Below, piece after piece: positions 32,659 to 41,901 of a stretch of DNA of 64,000 nt. The stretch covers positions 1 through 64,000 of the forward strand of contig JAEINT010000002.1 of assembly GCA_016342745.1 (NCBI GenBank), given 5' to 3'. A model generated the notes under the pieces. That model worked only from the letters and a program-made list of their open reading frames with translations. It was not told where the DNA came from and did no database searches. The position numbers were made by a program, and so were the translations under genes. This stretch comes from Labilibaculum sp. (GTDB lineage: Bacteria; Bacteroidota; Bacteroidia; Bacteroidales; Marinifilaceae). Positions within the stretch are counted from its first letter, which is position 1, and every line of letters begins with the position of its first letter.

Positions 32659-34317
32659 TTATTCATGATACAAACTCGTGTATAAGTATCGTTTAATATT
32701 TCGTTTAGGTGTCTTTTTAAATTCTTCTGGGAAAACAATAATTCTGGATATTTGCATGAAAGCAGGAAAATTTTTATTCAGTATTTTTTTGTCTTCGTTT
32801 AGAGCTTCTTCAATTTCATCCTTGTTTAAACCTTCCGCATCGCAAGCTTCATAATCTGGATAGATTAATGCAATTAGCTTACTGTCTTTGTCATCGGTAA
32901 CAATAGATTCTTGTATAAAAGGCATGTTATTAAGTCGTGCTTCAATTTCTTCAGGATAGATATTTTGTCCCGAAGGTCCTAAGAGCATGTTTTTACTTCT
33001 ACCTTTAATATATATCGTATCGTCTTTGTCAATAATTCCAAGATCACCTGTTCCCAACCAGCCATCTTTACCTAGACATTCTTTTGTAGCTTCTGGATTT
33101 TTATAATAGCCTTGCATTACATTCTCACCTTTCACCTGAATTTCACCAACAATAGTAAAAGGATCTTTAGAGTCAATTCTTACCTGCATACGATCCACGA
33201 CTTTACCACATGAGTGTGGACGGAATTCTGTATTTGGACTATAACTTATGAGCGGACCACATTCGGTCATACCGTATCCAATAGTGAAAGGGAATTCTAT
33301 TTTTTTCAAGAAATCTTCTACCTCTTTACTTAAGGCAGCTCCTCCAATAATTACTTCTATAAAGTTACCGCCAAAGGTTTCAGTAAGCGACTTTCTAATT
33401 TTTTTGTAGATTTTCTTTTCTAACAATGGAATCTTAAGCATCAATTTTACTCTTCTGCTTTCCAATACAGGTAGTATTCTCTTTTTATAGATTTTCTCCA
33501 TAATAAGAGGAACCAAACAGATTAGCCGAGGTTTTACTTCCTGAAACGCTTTGGTAATTAATTGTGGAGTTGGAACTCGCGAAAGGAAAATAACATGGCA
33601 ACCGCAGCAAAATTCGGTTAAGAATTCGAACATACAGCCGAAAACATGAGCCAGTGGCAAAAAGGAAACAACTTTATCTCCTGGTCTTAAATCGATGTAA
33701 TCGAAACCAATTTGAACATTCGAATACAAAGATTGATAAGCTAACATCACGCCTTTTGAAAACCCAGATGTTCCAGAAGTATAGGAAAGTACTGCAATAT
33801 CACTATTCTTTGGATCTGCGTAATCAAGTTGATCTTTATCTAATGTAGTTTTACTTGCCTTTTCGTCGGCTTTTTTAACTGCTTTTTCTAATTTTTCATT
33901 ACACGCACACAGTATTTCAAAATCTCCCAAAGAAATAATTCCTTTCAATTTCTTGATTTTAGAATCGTCAATCTTATTAAAGATATTTTCGGTTGTAAAA
34001 AGAAGCGAAGACTCAGAGTGATTTACGATGTGGTGAATATCGCTGGAATTAAAATCAGGAAGAATTGGAACAATAACAGCACCGTAAGTAATAGCTCCCA
34101 AATAGGTGACTGCCCAATTGTTTAAGTTACGACCAATAACGGCAATCTTATCTCCTTTTTTTATTCCTAACTCCTTAAAAAGGAAGTGCATCCATTGAAT
34201 TTTTTCAGCAACATCCTGATAAGTAATTGTATCTTTTTGGTAATTGGTAAATGCTGGTTGATCCCAGTTTTTATGTATTGTTTCGTGAATCGAATTGATT
34301 AACTTGTTTTTAATCAT
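32659..34317 (-). CDS. AMP-dependent long-chain acyl-CoA ligase
   Basis: A 552-residue ANL-superfamily enzyme that activates a carboxylic acid, probably a fatty acid, with ATP and CoA. Motifs: P-loop SYTSGTSGFSKGV, GYGMTECGP, DGWLGTGDLG and the C-terminal hinge IYIKGRSKNMLLGPSGQNIYPEEIE, ending with the lysine-containing TPKRNIKRYLY segment. It lacks the membrane segments of FadD-like transporters. It stands alone, with a terminator at its 3' end. The exact acid substrate cannot be read from the sequence. Confidence 0.92.
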   Translation of the reverse strand: MIKNKLINSIHETIHKNWDQPAFTNYQKDTITYQDVAEKIQWMHFLFKELGIKKGDKIAVIGRNLNNWAVTYLGAITYGAVIVPILPDFNSSDIHHIVNHSESSLLFTTENIFNKIDDSKIKKLKGIISLGDFEILCACNEKLEKAVKKADEKASKTTLDKDQLDYADPKNSDIAVLSYTSGTSGFSKGVMLAYQSLYSNVQIGFDYIDLRPGDKVVSFLPLAHVFGCMFEFLTEFCCGCHVIFLSRVPTPQLITKAFQEVKPRLICLVPLIMEKIYKKRILPVLESRRVKLMLKIPLLEKKIYKKIRKSLTETFGGNFIEVIIGGAALSKEVEDFLKKIEFPFTIGYGMTECGPLISYSPNTEFRPHSCGKVVDRMQVRIDSKDPFTIVGEIQVKGENVMQGYYKNPEATKECLGKDGWLGTGDLGIIDKDDTIYIKGRSKNMLLGPSGQNIYPEEIEARLNNMPFIQESIVTDDKDSKLIALIYPDYEACDAEGLNKDEIEEALNEDKKILNKNFPAFMQISRIIVFPEEFKKTPKRNIKRYLYTSLYHE

Positions 34318-34467
34318 GTACTTACTAAATTGGTTGAAGGGATTAAAGATACTAATTCGATCAAAAAATCATAATTTAAAACCTAGTAAAATCAGGAGTA
34401 GTAGTAGTAAGTCTAATAAAATCAATCGTTTGCAAGCTGAAATTTAATCTTGAAAAAAGTAGCTAAT

Positions 34468-35580
34468 TTAAATTGATTCACTTAAACAGGTATACAATTC
34501 AACTTTTTGCTCTTTACCTCTTAAGTGAATTTCTCCAATGTTTCTGGATTGATAGGATTGATCTGGAAGGTTCAATTTGGTGAGAAGGTATTTAGAGAAA
34601 AGAATATCAACACCCAGTTCATTACATTTAGATTGTATTCTAGCTGTTGTATTTAAAACATCACCCGAAAATGCAATGTCGCGTTTTATAACCCCAATTT
34701 CTCCAGCCATCACATACCCATAATGCAATCCTGCTTTAAATTCAGGGATAACATTATAAGTTTCTTGGTAGTATTTGTTGTTGTCTATCAGTTTTCTTTT
34801 GATATCAAAGAAACAATTTAGGCAATTTGCATTTTCAGTTGCTTTTAAGGTAGGCCAACTAATTACAATTTCATCACCAACATATTGATATATTTCTCCT
34901 TTTGTTAGTAAAATACTCTTTGTAGCATCTCTATAAATATCTTTTAAAAAATGAAAGTATCGCTCTTCACCTAATTTTTCTGCTATTGTTGTAGATGAAC
35001 GTAAGTCTAAGAACATAAAAACTCGTTCTTCTCTTTTTGGATGAAAATATTTACCGAGTAAAAAAGCACGAAACATACCAGGACCATATTTGTCGTTTAC
35101 CAGTAAAATTATGTGCGTTCCAATAACTACAATAAGCCAGAATATAAAACTTTGCAACTGATCAAAATTAGCATGTTCTGCAATTATTATTTCCCAAATT
35201 TTAGCCGAGAATACCGGTAAATCCAATTGATTACTGGTTACATATAAAGTTGTAGGTATATCAACCATTAAGTAAATTACGAAATAGGAAAGGATAATAC
35301 TTATAATGGTCCATCCGTAAGGTTCAGTACGAAGCCATTTTTCCCAAATAAAAACAATTCCACTGCCACCAAATATACCTGCTAGAATTCCAACTAGAAT
35401 GCTTCCTTTAAAAGCGATCATTGGATCGATATGTGAAATGTCTACGTTTAAAGATCGTAGGTTAGCATAAATGTTAAAAAATTGAAATAACGAAATAAAT
35501 GTCCAGGCTACAGTTATCCAAAATACTTTTAGAATTTGACTTTTTAATTTATAGGAAGTTGGAAAATATGTGAAGCTCAT
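34468..35580 (-). CDS. Membrane-bound class III adenylate/guanylate cyclase
   Basis: A 370-residue protein with four N-terminal membrane segments (about 18-38, 55-80, 90-110, 143-162) and a C-terminal class III cyclase domain (about 185-365). Metal ligands D192 (FLDLRSST) and D236 (YVGDEIVI) are present, as is the transition-state pair in VLNTTARIQ. It should make a cyclic nucleotide, probably cAMP. A Crp-like regulator is encoded at 43.7 kb and could read the signal, though no direct link is visible. The gene is divergent from asnS. Confidence 0.9.
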   Translation of the reverse strand: MSFTYFPTSYKLKSQILKVFWITVAWTFISLFQFFNIYANLRSLNVDISHIDPMIAFKGSILVGILAGIFGGSGIVFIWEKWLRTEPYGWTIISIILSYFVIYLMVDIPTTLYVTSNQLDLPVFSAKIWEIIIAEHANFDQLQSFIFWLIVVIGTHIILLVNDKYGPGMFRAFLLGKYFHPKREERVFMFLDLRSSTTIAEKLGEERYFHFLKDIYRDATKSILLTKGEIYQYVGDEIVISWPTLKATENANCLNCFFDIKRKLIDNNKYYQETYNVIPEFKAGLHYGYVMAGEIGVIKRDIAFSGDVLNTTARIQSKCNELGVDILFSKYLLTKLNLPDQSYQSRNIGEIHLRGKEQKVELYTCLSESI

Positions 35581-35923
35581 TTAGTATTAATTAATTTGAT
35601 TACGATCATGATATTTTATCAATCAACTTTGTAAGGGGAGTTAAGAGATTGATTAATAGATAAAAACAAGTGAAATATTGATGAGGTAGTTTTGTGTTTT
35701 TATCATTTAATGATAGGTAAGTTAGGTAATTCTTGGGAATTCCACACGCTATTTATTTTATGATTTAATTCTGAATTGGATATTCTTTTGTCAAGAAATT
35801 AGACTAATCTTCTAATAATATTGACTTCCAGTTCATAATTGAATCCATTTTTATATTTTTGTAAGCTTATTGTCTGATCTAATGATCAAACAACAGTTAT
35901 TATCTCATTAAGTAATAATAAAA
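35581..35923. other. 343-bp divergent intergenic region between cyclase and asnS
   Basis: No gene was found. It contains a -7 element for asnS (35854-35861). No clear promoter for the cyclase was seen, and the rest is featureless AT-rich sequence. Confidence 0.6.
35854..35861 (+). promoter_or_regulatory. -7 element of asnS
   Basis: TATTTTTG matches TAnnTTTG and lies 62 bp before the ATG. A -33 partner at usual spacing is not clear. Confidence 0.45.
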
Positions 35924-37369
35924 ATGGAACAGAAAAGAATTAAAATCAAAGACCTATTGGCTTCAAATGAAGTGGGTAGTGAAGTAAATGTGAAAGGTTG
36001 GGTTAGAACAAAGCGCGGGAATAAGCAAATTAATTTCGTGGCTTTAAATGATGGCTCTACTATTAATAATCTTCAGATTGTTGTTGATGTTCCTAATTTT
36101 AATGAGGATTTACTAAAGAAAATTTCTACAGGTGCAGCAATTTCAGTTGTAGGAGAAGTTATCGAATCTCAAGGTAGCGGGCAAGCTGTTGAAATTGCAG
36201 CAAAACAAATTGATGTTTTAGGTGTAGCTGATCCAGATAAATATCCTCTGCAGCCTAAAAAGCATTCTTTGGAGTTTTTAAGAGAAAAGGCTCACTTGCG
36301 TTTTCGTACAAGTACGTTTAGTGCGGTATTTCGTATTCGTCATGCAATGGCATTTGCAGTTCATGAATTCTTTAATAAAAAAGGATTCTTTTACATGCAT
36401 ACGCCACTAATTACTGGTTCAGATGCAGAAGGTGCTGGAGAAATGTTCAGAGTAAGTACATTAGATCCTAAAAATCCTCCGCTAAACGAAGATGGTAGCA
36501 TTAATTTTAAAGAAGATTTCTTCGGAAAAGAAACCAATCTTACCGTTTCTGGTCAGTTAGAAGGTGAGCTAGGTGCTATGGCATTGGGCGAAATTTATAC
36601 TTTCGGTCCTACTTTCCGTGCAGAAAATTCAAATACAACTCGTCACTTGGCTGAATTCTGGATGATTGAACCAGAAATGGCATTTTATGATATTGTTGAT
36701 AACATGGATTTGGCAGAGGAATTCTTAAAGTATATGATCAAATATGCTTTGGATAACTGTATGGAAGATCTTGAATTCTTAAGCAAGAGATTGCAAGAAG
36801 AAGAAAAAGGGAAGAAAGCAGATGAGCGTTCAATGGAATTGATCGAAAAGTTACGCTTTGTTTTAGAGAATGATTTTGTTCGTTTAACCTATACCGAAGC
36901 AATTGACATTCTTCGTAATTCTAAGCCAAACAAAAAGAAAAAGTTCCAATATGTAATTGAAGGATGGGGAGCTGATCTTCAGTCGGAGCACGAGAGATAT
37001 TTGGTTGAGAAGAAATTCCAAAAACCGGTTATCTTGATCGATTATCCAAAAGAAATCAAGTCCTTCTACATGAAGCAGAACGATGATGGAAAAACCGTAG
37101 CAGCTATGGATATTTTATTCCCTGGTATTGGTGAAATTATTGGTGGATCGCAGCGTGAAGAAGATTACGATAAATTGGTAACTCGCATGAATGAAATGGG
37201 TGTTCCTGCTGACGAAATGGATTGGTATTTAGATACTCGTCGTTTTGGTACTGCAACTCACTCTGGTTTTGGATTGGGATTTGAAAGAATGATGTTGTTT
37301 GTTACCGGAATGGCTAATATTCGTGACGTAATTGCTTTCCCAAGATACCCTAAAAATGCAGAATTTTAA
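35924..37369 (+). CDS. asnS: Asparaginyl-tRNA synthetase
   Basis: AsnRS charges tRNA-Asn with asparagine. The 481-residue protein has the N-terminal OB-fold anticodon-binding domain ([24 protein letters not shown]) and a class IIb catalytic domain: motif 2 in [24 protein letters not shown], and motif 3 in [27 protein letters not shown]. The roughly 70-residue insertion between the halves is usual for bacterial AsnRS. It is monocistronic, with a strong terminator 56 bp after the stop. Confidence 0.97.
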   Translation: MEQKRIKIKDLLASNEVGSEVNVKGWVRTKRGNKQINFVALNDGSTINNLQIVVDVPNFNEDLLKKISTGAAISVVGEVIESQGSGQAVEIAAKQIDVLGVADPDKYPLQPKKHSLEFLREKAHLRFRTSTFSAVFRIRHAMAFAVHEFFNKKGFFYMHTPLITGSDAEGAGEMFRVSTLDPKNPPLNEDGSINFKEDFFGKETNLTVSGQLEGELGAMALGEIYTFGPTFRAENSNTTRHLAEFWMIEPEMAFYDIVDNMDLAEEFLKYMIKYALDNCMEDLEFLSKRLQEEEKGKKADERSMELIEKLRFVLENDFVRLTYTEAIDILRNSKPNKKKKFQYVIEGWGADLQSEHERYLVEKKFQKPVILIDYPKEIKSFYMKQNDDGKTVAAMDILFPGIGEIIGGSQREEDYDKLVTRMNEMGVPADEMDWYLDTRRFGTATHSGFGLGFERMMLFVTGMANIRDVIAFPRYPKNAEF

Positions 37370-37424
37370 AAATATATAACTGGGAACTACTTTAAATGGC
37401 TCCCTTATTTTAGAATTATATAAG

Positions 37425-37457
37425 ATCCAGTGAGACTATTCTCGCTGGATTTTTTTT
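37425..37457 (+). terminator. Terminator of asnS
   Basis: Arms ATCCAGTGAG (37425-37434) and CTCGCTGGAT (37441-37450), with one G-U pair, followed by a run of T. Confidence 0.9.
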
Positions 37458-37677
37458 GTTTTTAACTCTCGTAGAATGATGCTTATTTCTGATCAAAACA
37501 CAATAAGGATTATCAATGTATTATTGGCTAATTTAAGATCTTTAGCTAGAAGTAGATCAATTGCCTTAAAAGTGAGAAATAAGCCCGTAAAACGCGACTA
37601 AGCGCTTTCATTAGTGATGTTTTTATCTAAAAGCCGTATTTCTATTAATAATATTTCATTAGGCAATTAAAACATAG

Positions 37678-37708
37678 AAAAGCCACCCAATCTAATTGGA
37701 TGGCTTTT
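37678..37708 (-). terminator. Terminator of the sigma-factor/TPR operon
   Basis: Arms AAAAGCCACCCAAT (37678-37691) and ATTGGATGGCTTTT (37695-37708) carry one mismatch on the plus strand that becomes a G-U pair on the minus strand, so the hairpin suits minus-strand RNA. Confidence 0.75.
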
Positions 37709-37733
37709 ATGCTTTGATGAATGATGATGTAAT

Positions 37734-38486
37734 CTATTCCAGTCTATTGATAATTTCTAAAGCTTTTGTCTTGTAGAAACTATTTCCTTGAGCAATTACA
37801 TGAAATTGCTTAAGAGCTTTATCTTTTTCATTTGTCATGAGATAACAGAAGCCAAGATACCATTCAGATTGCTCAATGAATAAATTGTTCTTGTGCTTTA
37901 TTACCCGAGTAAAGTTTTTATTTGCCTTAGAATATTCATTGATTTCAATATTCGAAATTCCTGAATAAAAATTACTCGTAATGTTTGTACTATCCTTATC
38001 CAATATTTGCTTGAATAAAGTCAGTGCTGTACGATAATCTTTCGATTCATAACTATTAACAGCGCTCATTAAGATGTTGTCAACTGTTGCATCAGCAGAA
38101 CGAGTGTTTACCACAACATTATATGGCTTGTAGTAATTGCTAAATATTTGGTCGTTAGAGTAAGAAGATTTATCATTGAAGATATACATCAAACTTCCCA
38201 AACCAATAAGTAAAGCTAAAGATGCTGCTGCAATATTCCATTTTGTTAGAAATTTCAGCTTTCTCTTCTTGCTAGGATTGGTTGGTGTTTCAATAGCCTC
38301 TAGCTTACTTCTTAAATCCATAATATCTGTTTCCATTATGGCTTCGTCAATCTCTTGGTGAAGATCTAGTTCCATTTGAAGATCTGAGTCATCAAGCAAA
38401 TTCTGCTCAAACTCCTTCAATTGTTCTTGATTTAGATCACCGTCAAGAAAATCCTCGATACGGTCAAAATTCATTTCATCCATCAT
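37734..38486 (-). CDS. Membrane-anchored TPR protein, likely anti-sigma partner
   Basis: A 250-residue protein with an acidic cytosolic N-terminus (IEDFLDGDLNQEQLKEFEQ, like anti-sigma zinc-finger-less ASDs in Bacteroidota), one membrane segment (about residues 84-103) and an external domain with about three TPR-like helical repeats (about 140-248). Its ATG overlaps the sigma-factor stop as TAATG, so translation is coupled. Position and layout suggest it holds the sigma factor or acts as its sensor; no anti-sigma family signature is certain. Confidence 0.75.
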   Translation of the reverse strand: MMDEMNFDRIEDFLDGDLNQEQLKEFEQNLLDDSDLQMELDLHQEIDEAIMETDIMDLRSKLEAIETPTNPSKKRKLKFLTKWNIAAASLALLIGLGSLMYIFNDKSSYSNDQIFSNYYKPYNVVVNTRSADATVDNILMSAVNSYESKDYRTALTLFKQILDKDSTNITSNFYSGISNIEINEYSKANKNFTRVIKHKNNLFIEQSEWYLGFCYLMTNEKDKALKQFHVIAQGNSFYKTKALEIINRLE

Positions 38487-39043
38487 TATACTTCTTTAAA
38501 TTCATTATCATTTTTAATACTCTCTATCAATGTTTGTTTACACTGATATTTCTTCTTCTTCGCATATTTCTCGCTTTTGTAGCCCATAATTTCGGCTATT
38601 TCCTTTAAGGAAGTTTTTTCAAGCGACAGCTGAAGAACTTTTTTACAATCAAGACCTAGAAGTTGGAAGTGCTTTTGATACAACCTATATCTTTCTGTTT
38701 GATCATAGGTTTGCGTTGCTTCATCCAATCTATTGTCTAAAATAGCATCCGAAGTAATTTCGTTGCTATTCTTTCTCTTTTCAAGTTGCTTTAGCCATAA
38801 AAGCCTGCAAATTGAATAGATGTATGTTTTAAAATTACAATTAAGAACCAGTGGTTCTTTTTTCATTTTACGATAGATAACGATAATCGCTTCTTGAAAA
38901 AGATCTCTTGCATCTTCTTCTTGGCCATTATTGTTTTCTATAAAATTGCGAATGCTTGGGAAGAACTTATTATAGATGTAATTTAATACATCATTGTTGC
39001 TCATGCTGATCCCCTCAAGTATCGCCTCCGTAGTGTAATCCAT
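38486..39043 (-). CDS. ECF-type RNA polymerase sigma factor
   Basis: A 185-residue ECF sigma factor. Region 2 shows EEDARDLFQEAIIVIYRKMK and the adjacent NFKTYIYSICRLLWLKQLEKRK. Region 4 has a helix-turn-helix, LSLEKTSLKEIAEIMGYKSEKYAKKKKYQCKQTL. The gap between the regions is longer than usual. It is co-transcribed with the membrane TPR protein by a TAATG overlap, so the pair probably forms an envelope-signal regulon. No obvious target genes lie next to it. Confidence 0.9.
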   Translation of the reverse strand: MDYTTEAILEGISMSNNDVLNYIYNKFFPSIRNFIENNNGQEEDARDLFQEAIIVIYRKMKKEPLVLNCNFKTYIYSICRLLWLKQLEKRKNSNEITSDAILDNRLDEATQTYDQTERYRLYQKHFQLLGLDCKKVLQLSLEKTSLKEIAEIMGYKSEKYAKKKKYQCKQTLIESIKNDNEFKEV

Positions 39044-39331
39044 ATTTCCTACCCCTTTATTCCTTTAATGGTTAAAAGGTAACCCACTAAAAGTGAAAAA
39101 AGTTTTAAAAAAACATACTTGATCATGTAAAAGACTGATTGAGTGATTGATAATGATATTAAAAAAAAGAATTTTTTTAATGTAAAAAATGAAATTTTAA
39201 CATAAACTGATCCAATATACACTTTTCTTTGATATTTGGCTTTGCAAGAAGTGAAAATTATTTGACCAAATAATAATTGTTTGCGATTAATGATAGATTA
39301 AGATGTGTGAATGCAGATTTTAGGCAAAAAA
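39044..39331. other. 288-bp AT-rich spacer upstream of the sigma gene
   Basis: No gene was found. It must contain the sigma-operon promoter, but no TAnnTTTG was seen on the minus strand. The right end runs into the poly-A stretch that serves as T tract for the tRNA terminator. Confidence 0.5.
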
Positions 39332-39367
39332 AAAAGATCAGTTTTTCAAGTGAAAAACTGATCTTTT
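39332..39367 (-). terminator. Terminator of the tRNA-Val pair
   Basis: Perfect 16-bp arms AAAAGATCAGTTTTTC (39332-39347) and GAAAAACTGATCTTTT (39352-39367) with a four-base loop. The run of A at 39326-39335 becomes the T tract on the minus strand. Confidence 0.9.
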
Positions 39368-39369
39368 CG

Positions 39370-39444
39370 TGGGCGATATAGGATTCGAACCTATGACCCC
39401 TTGGGTGTAAACCAAGTGCTCTGAACCAACTGAGCTAATCGCCC
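39370..39444 (-). tRNA. tRNA-Val (anticodon TAC), second of the pair
   Basis: A minus-strand tRNA with acceptor GGGCGAT paired to ATCGCCC, D-loop GCTCAGTTGGTTCAGAGC, anticodon stem CTTGG/CCAAG around TTTACAC (anticodon TAC, valine), T-arm with GGTTCGAATCC and discriminator A. CCA is not encoded. It is identical to the copy 103 bp upstream and is followed by the terminator. Confidence 0.97.
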
Positions 39445-39472
39445 GGGGTATTGGGAATAAATGCTTTTATAG

Positions 39473-39547
39473 TGGGCGATATAGGATTCGAACCTATGAC
39501 CCCTTGGGTGTAAACCAAGTGCTCTGAACCAACTGAGCTAATCGCCC
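39473..39547 (-). tRNA. tRNA-Val (anticodon TAC), first of the pair
   Basis: Identical 75-base copy of the neighbouring tRNA-Val, transcribed first. The two are separated by a 28-bp spacer. The predicted promoter lies immediately upstream, at 39566-39596. Confidence 0.97.
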
Positions 39548-39565
39548 TTGCCCTTAAAAGCGATG

Positions 39566-39596
39566 CAAATATAGGGTGGAATTATTTTATCTGCAA
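39566..39596 (-). promoter_or_regulatory. Promoter of the tRNA-Val pair
   Basis: The minus strand has TTG (39596-39594), a 20-base spacer and TATATTTG (39573-39566), a very good Bacteroidota promoter. Transcription would begin about 14 bases before the first tRNA. Confidence 0.75.
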
Positions 39597-39687
39597 GAAT
39601 AATAATTAAAAAAGTGAAAAAAGATTTCTGAAGAGCGTTTATTTCTTGAGAAAACTATACTTTTAAGCGTCATAAAAAATTGATACT

Positions 39688-40038
39688 ATGGATAATAATT
39701 TAGAAAGCGACTGGAACAAACTTTTATATAAAATTTCTGAAGATTTTGATGTTAATGCCGATTTGAACGGAACTTTACTCCTAATTGGCATTCAAGAACG
39801 CGGAAAAGGTTTTCAAGAAAAGTATTCCAAGGAAGATAAAATGGATCATATTAATTTAGCAACATGTAAGCTATTGATGAAATGGAAATATTACGAAATG
39901 GTTGGTTTGGACGAAAATGAGTGGCCAATATTTAAAAAAAGTAAAATGGTTCCTCCTTTTTCAAAAGAAAAGGAAGAGTTGTTGTTAAAATCATCAATTG
40001 TGGAATATTTTAAGGAGAATGACTATTTAGAAGTTTAA
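39688..40038 (+). CDS. Conserved-looking small cytosolic protein, unknown function
   Basis: A 116-residue soluble protein without signal peptide or membrane segment. It is acidic-helical at the N-terminus, with a central LLLIGIQERGKGFQEKYSKEDKMDHINLATCKLL segment and a tryptophan-rich part (MKWKYYEMVGLDENEWPIF). I do not recognise the family. The cyclophilin gene follows 35 bp downstream on the same strand, so the two may share a transcript. Confidence 0.65.
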   Translation: MDNNLESDWNKLLYKISEDFDVNADLNGTLLLIGIQERGKGFQEKYSKEDKMDHINLATCKLLMKWKYYEMVGLDENEWPIFKKSKMVPPFSKEKEELLLKSSIVEYFKENDYLEV

Positions 40039-40073
40039 ATTAGCTCACCAAAATTATATTAGAACAGATAGAT

Positions 40074-40886
40074 ATGAACAAATTACTTTACCTAGGCCTT
40101 GGTTTACTCTTAATATCTTGCCAGCCAAAATTGGAATTGGGAAAAACAGATCGAATTGTTGAAGTAGAAACAGAGTATGGAAATATTAAAATTAAACTAT
40201 ACGATCAAACACCTGCTCATCGCGACAATTTCGTGAAATTGGCTCACCAAAAATATTTCGATGGTACTTTATTTCATCGTGTAATTGATGGTTTTATGAT
40301 TCAAGGAGGTGATCCTGATTCGAAAGGTGCAAAACCAGGTGAACATTTAGGTGAAGGTGGTCCGGGATATCAGATTCATGCAGAATTTGTTCCGGAGTTG
40401 TTTCATAAAAGAGGGGTTTTGGCTGCCGCACGCGAAGGAGATCAAAACAATCCTGAGAAAAAATCATCTGGTTCTCAATTTTATATCGCCCAAGGGAAAG
40501 TTTATACTGTGGGCGAATTGGATACTTTGCAGATGAAAATGAATGGGAAGCTAAAAAGCTCTATTTTCAAAACGGTTCAAATGGAGAAAGCAGAATATCT
40601 TTCAAAATGCCAAATGGATGGGGAAATTGAAAAGTTGAATGAAACGATCGAGAGAATAAAGGTGGAAGTAGATTCTTTATTTGAAGAATCAAAAATCCGC
40701 TTGACGAAAGAACAGATAAAAGCCTATACTACTGTTGGAGGTATTCCACATTTGGACAGAAATTACACTGTTTTTGGTGAAGTAGTGGAAGGAATGGATT
40801 TGATCGATTCCATAGCCGGTGTTAAAACAGATGATTTTGATCGACCTTTGGACAATATTGAAATGAAGATTAAACTATTAAAATAG
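40074..40886 (+). CDS. Cyclophilin-type peptidyl-prolyl isomerase, lipoprotein
   Basis: A 270-residue cyclophilin-fold enzyme that catalyses proline isomerisation outside the cytoplasm. Lipobox LLISC puts the acylated cysteine near residue 16. Core motifs are TLFHRVIDGFMIQGGDP and SGSQFYIAQG, then TTVGGIPHLDRNYTVFGEV. Compared with compact cyclophilins it has an inserted helical segment of about 70 residues (about 145-220) between the FYIAQG strand and the GG-P-L-D strand. A paralogue follows 100 bp downstream, after a terminator. Confidence 0.93.
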   Translation: MNKLLYLGLGLLLISCQPKLELGKTDRIVEVETEYGNIKIKLYDQTPAHRDNFVKLAHQKYFDGTLFHRVIDGFMIQGGDPDSKGAKPGEHLGEGGPGYQIHAEFVPELFHKRGVLAAAREGDQNNPEKKSSGSQFYIAQGKVYTVGELDTLQMKMNGKLKSSIFKTVQMEKAEYLSKCQMDGEIEKLNETIERIKVEVDSLFEESKIRLTKEQIKAYTTVGGIPHLDRNYTVFGEVVEGMDLIDSIAGVKTDDFDRPLDNIEMKIKLLK

Positions 40887-40903
40887 GATCTTGATTGGTT
40901 TAG

Positions 40904-40935
40904 AAAAGCTTCGTTATCAACGAAGCTTTTTTTTT
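40904..40935 (+). terminator. Terminator between the two cyclophilin genes
   Basis: Perfect 12-bp arms AAAAGCTTCGTT (40904-40915) and AACGAAGCTTTT (40919-40930) with a three-base loop and a long T run. Confidence 0.92.
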
Positions 40936-40986
40936 GCTTAGCAAAATCGGTCTATTTATCTTAGACAAAATTTTAAAAATTGTGTA

Positions 40987-41811
40987 ATGATTAGCAGTAA
41001 GAAATTCTTATTGGGAATATTATTCCTTTTTCTGGTAAAGTTTGGACTTGGACAAGCTACAAATTCCATCATTTTAATAGAAACCAATCTTGGCAATATT
41101 AAATTGATGCTTTACAAAGAGACGCCGAAGCATAGAAAGAACTTTCTTCAATTAATTGAAAACAAGCATTTCGATGGCACTTTGTTTTATCGAGTTATAA
41201 AAGGTTTTGTTGCGCAAGGCGGATCTCAAGACTCCAGAAATGCTGCCGCTGGAAAAATGATTGGTTATGGCGATTCAAATCGAACCATCGAATCAGAGTT
41301 TAACGATCGATTTTTTCATAAAAAAGGTGCGATCGCTGCTCCTCGAAAGCCCGATAAGGTAAATGTTTTTAAAGAATCGGATGTTTCTCAGTTTTACATT
41401 GCTCACGGTCGAGTTTTTTCTGACGAAGAATTGACCTTAATGGAGAAGGAGATAAATGTACCATTGAGAAAGAAGATTGTAAAGAAATATTTAACCAAGA
41501 GTAAAAGAGCTGTTTTGGATTCCTTAAAAAAGGCAAAAAAGGTTGATGAGTTTAGGGCAATTGCAAAACAAATTAAAGGATCGATAGAATTTGAATACAG
41601 TAGTACCAATGAAAAACTAGAATTTTCCGAGGCAAGAAGAAAGGCCTATACTACTGTTGGTGGCGTGCCACATCTCGATAATAATTATACCGTTTTTGGC
41701 GAAGTAATTAGCGGTTTCGATGTTTTGGATAAAATTGCTAATCTAAAAACAGATGCTAACGATCGGCCTTACACGGATGTAAAAATGAAAGTAAAAATAT
41801 TGAAGTATTAA
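40987..41811 (+). CDS. Second cyclophilin-type peptidyl-prolyl isomerase, periplasmic
   Basis: A 274-residue paralogue of the preceding gene with the same helical insertion (about 155-215). It has a cleavable signal peptide (ending near GLGQA, residue 22) in place of a lipobox, so it is probably soluble in the periplasm. Active-site segments are diverged: TLFYRVIKGFVAQGGSQ has Y for H and SQ for DP. SQFYIAHG and TTVGGVPHLDNNYTVFGEV are kept. The arginine in the F-x-R-V motif remains, so activity is plausible. It lies seven bases before the longest pheS frame, but pheS has its own promoter. Confidence 0.92.
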   Translation: MISSKKFLLGILFLFLVKFGLGQATNSIILIETNLGNIKLMLYKETPKHRKNFLQLIENKHFDGTLFYRVIKGFVAQGGSQDSRNAAAGKMIGYGDSNRTIESEFNDRFFHKKGAIAAPRKPDKVNVFKESDVSQFYIAHGRVFSDEELTLMEKEINVPLRKKIVKKYLTKSKRAVLDSLKKAKKVDEFRAIAKQIKGSIEFEYSSTNEKLEFSEARRKAYTTVGGVPHLDNNYTVFGEVISGFDVLDKIANLKTDANDRPYTDVKMKVKILKY

Positions 41812-41837
41812 GAGCTTTTGGTATTTAGCTATTATCA

Positions 41838-41871
41838 TTTGGCTAATGAGAAAAAACTTTTTGTAACTTTG
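41838..41871 (+). promoter_or_regulatory. Promoter of pheS
   Basis: TTTG at 41838-41841 and TAACTTTG at 41864-41871, with 22 bases between, fit the Bacteroidota pattern. The promoter lies inside the 5' extension of the longest pheS frame, which supports a start at 41902. Confidence 0.65.
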
Positions 41872-41901
41872 CCGCCTATTAGATTTCAAAAGATAAAGAA
41901 C

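Larger units (their letters stand above)
37370..37733. other. 364-bp intergenic region with two terminators
   Basis: It holds the asnS terminator (37425-37457) and the terminator of the minus-strand sigma operon (37678-37708). Between them is about 220 bp in which nothing recognisable was seen. Confidence 0.7.

Noticed and set aside
39370-39547. Direct repeats at 103-bp spacing, considered as a CRISPR or other array
   Set aside because: Each copy folds as a complete tRNA-Val; they are duplicated tRNA genes. No CRISPR array was seen anywhere in the window.
41818-41901. A 28-residue N-terminal extension of pheS
   Set aside because: It contains the predicted promoter and has no counterpart in the PheS family; the start at 41902 gives the normal length.
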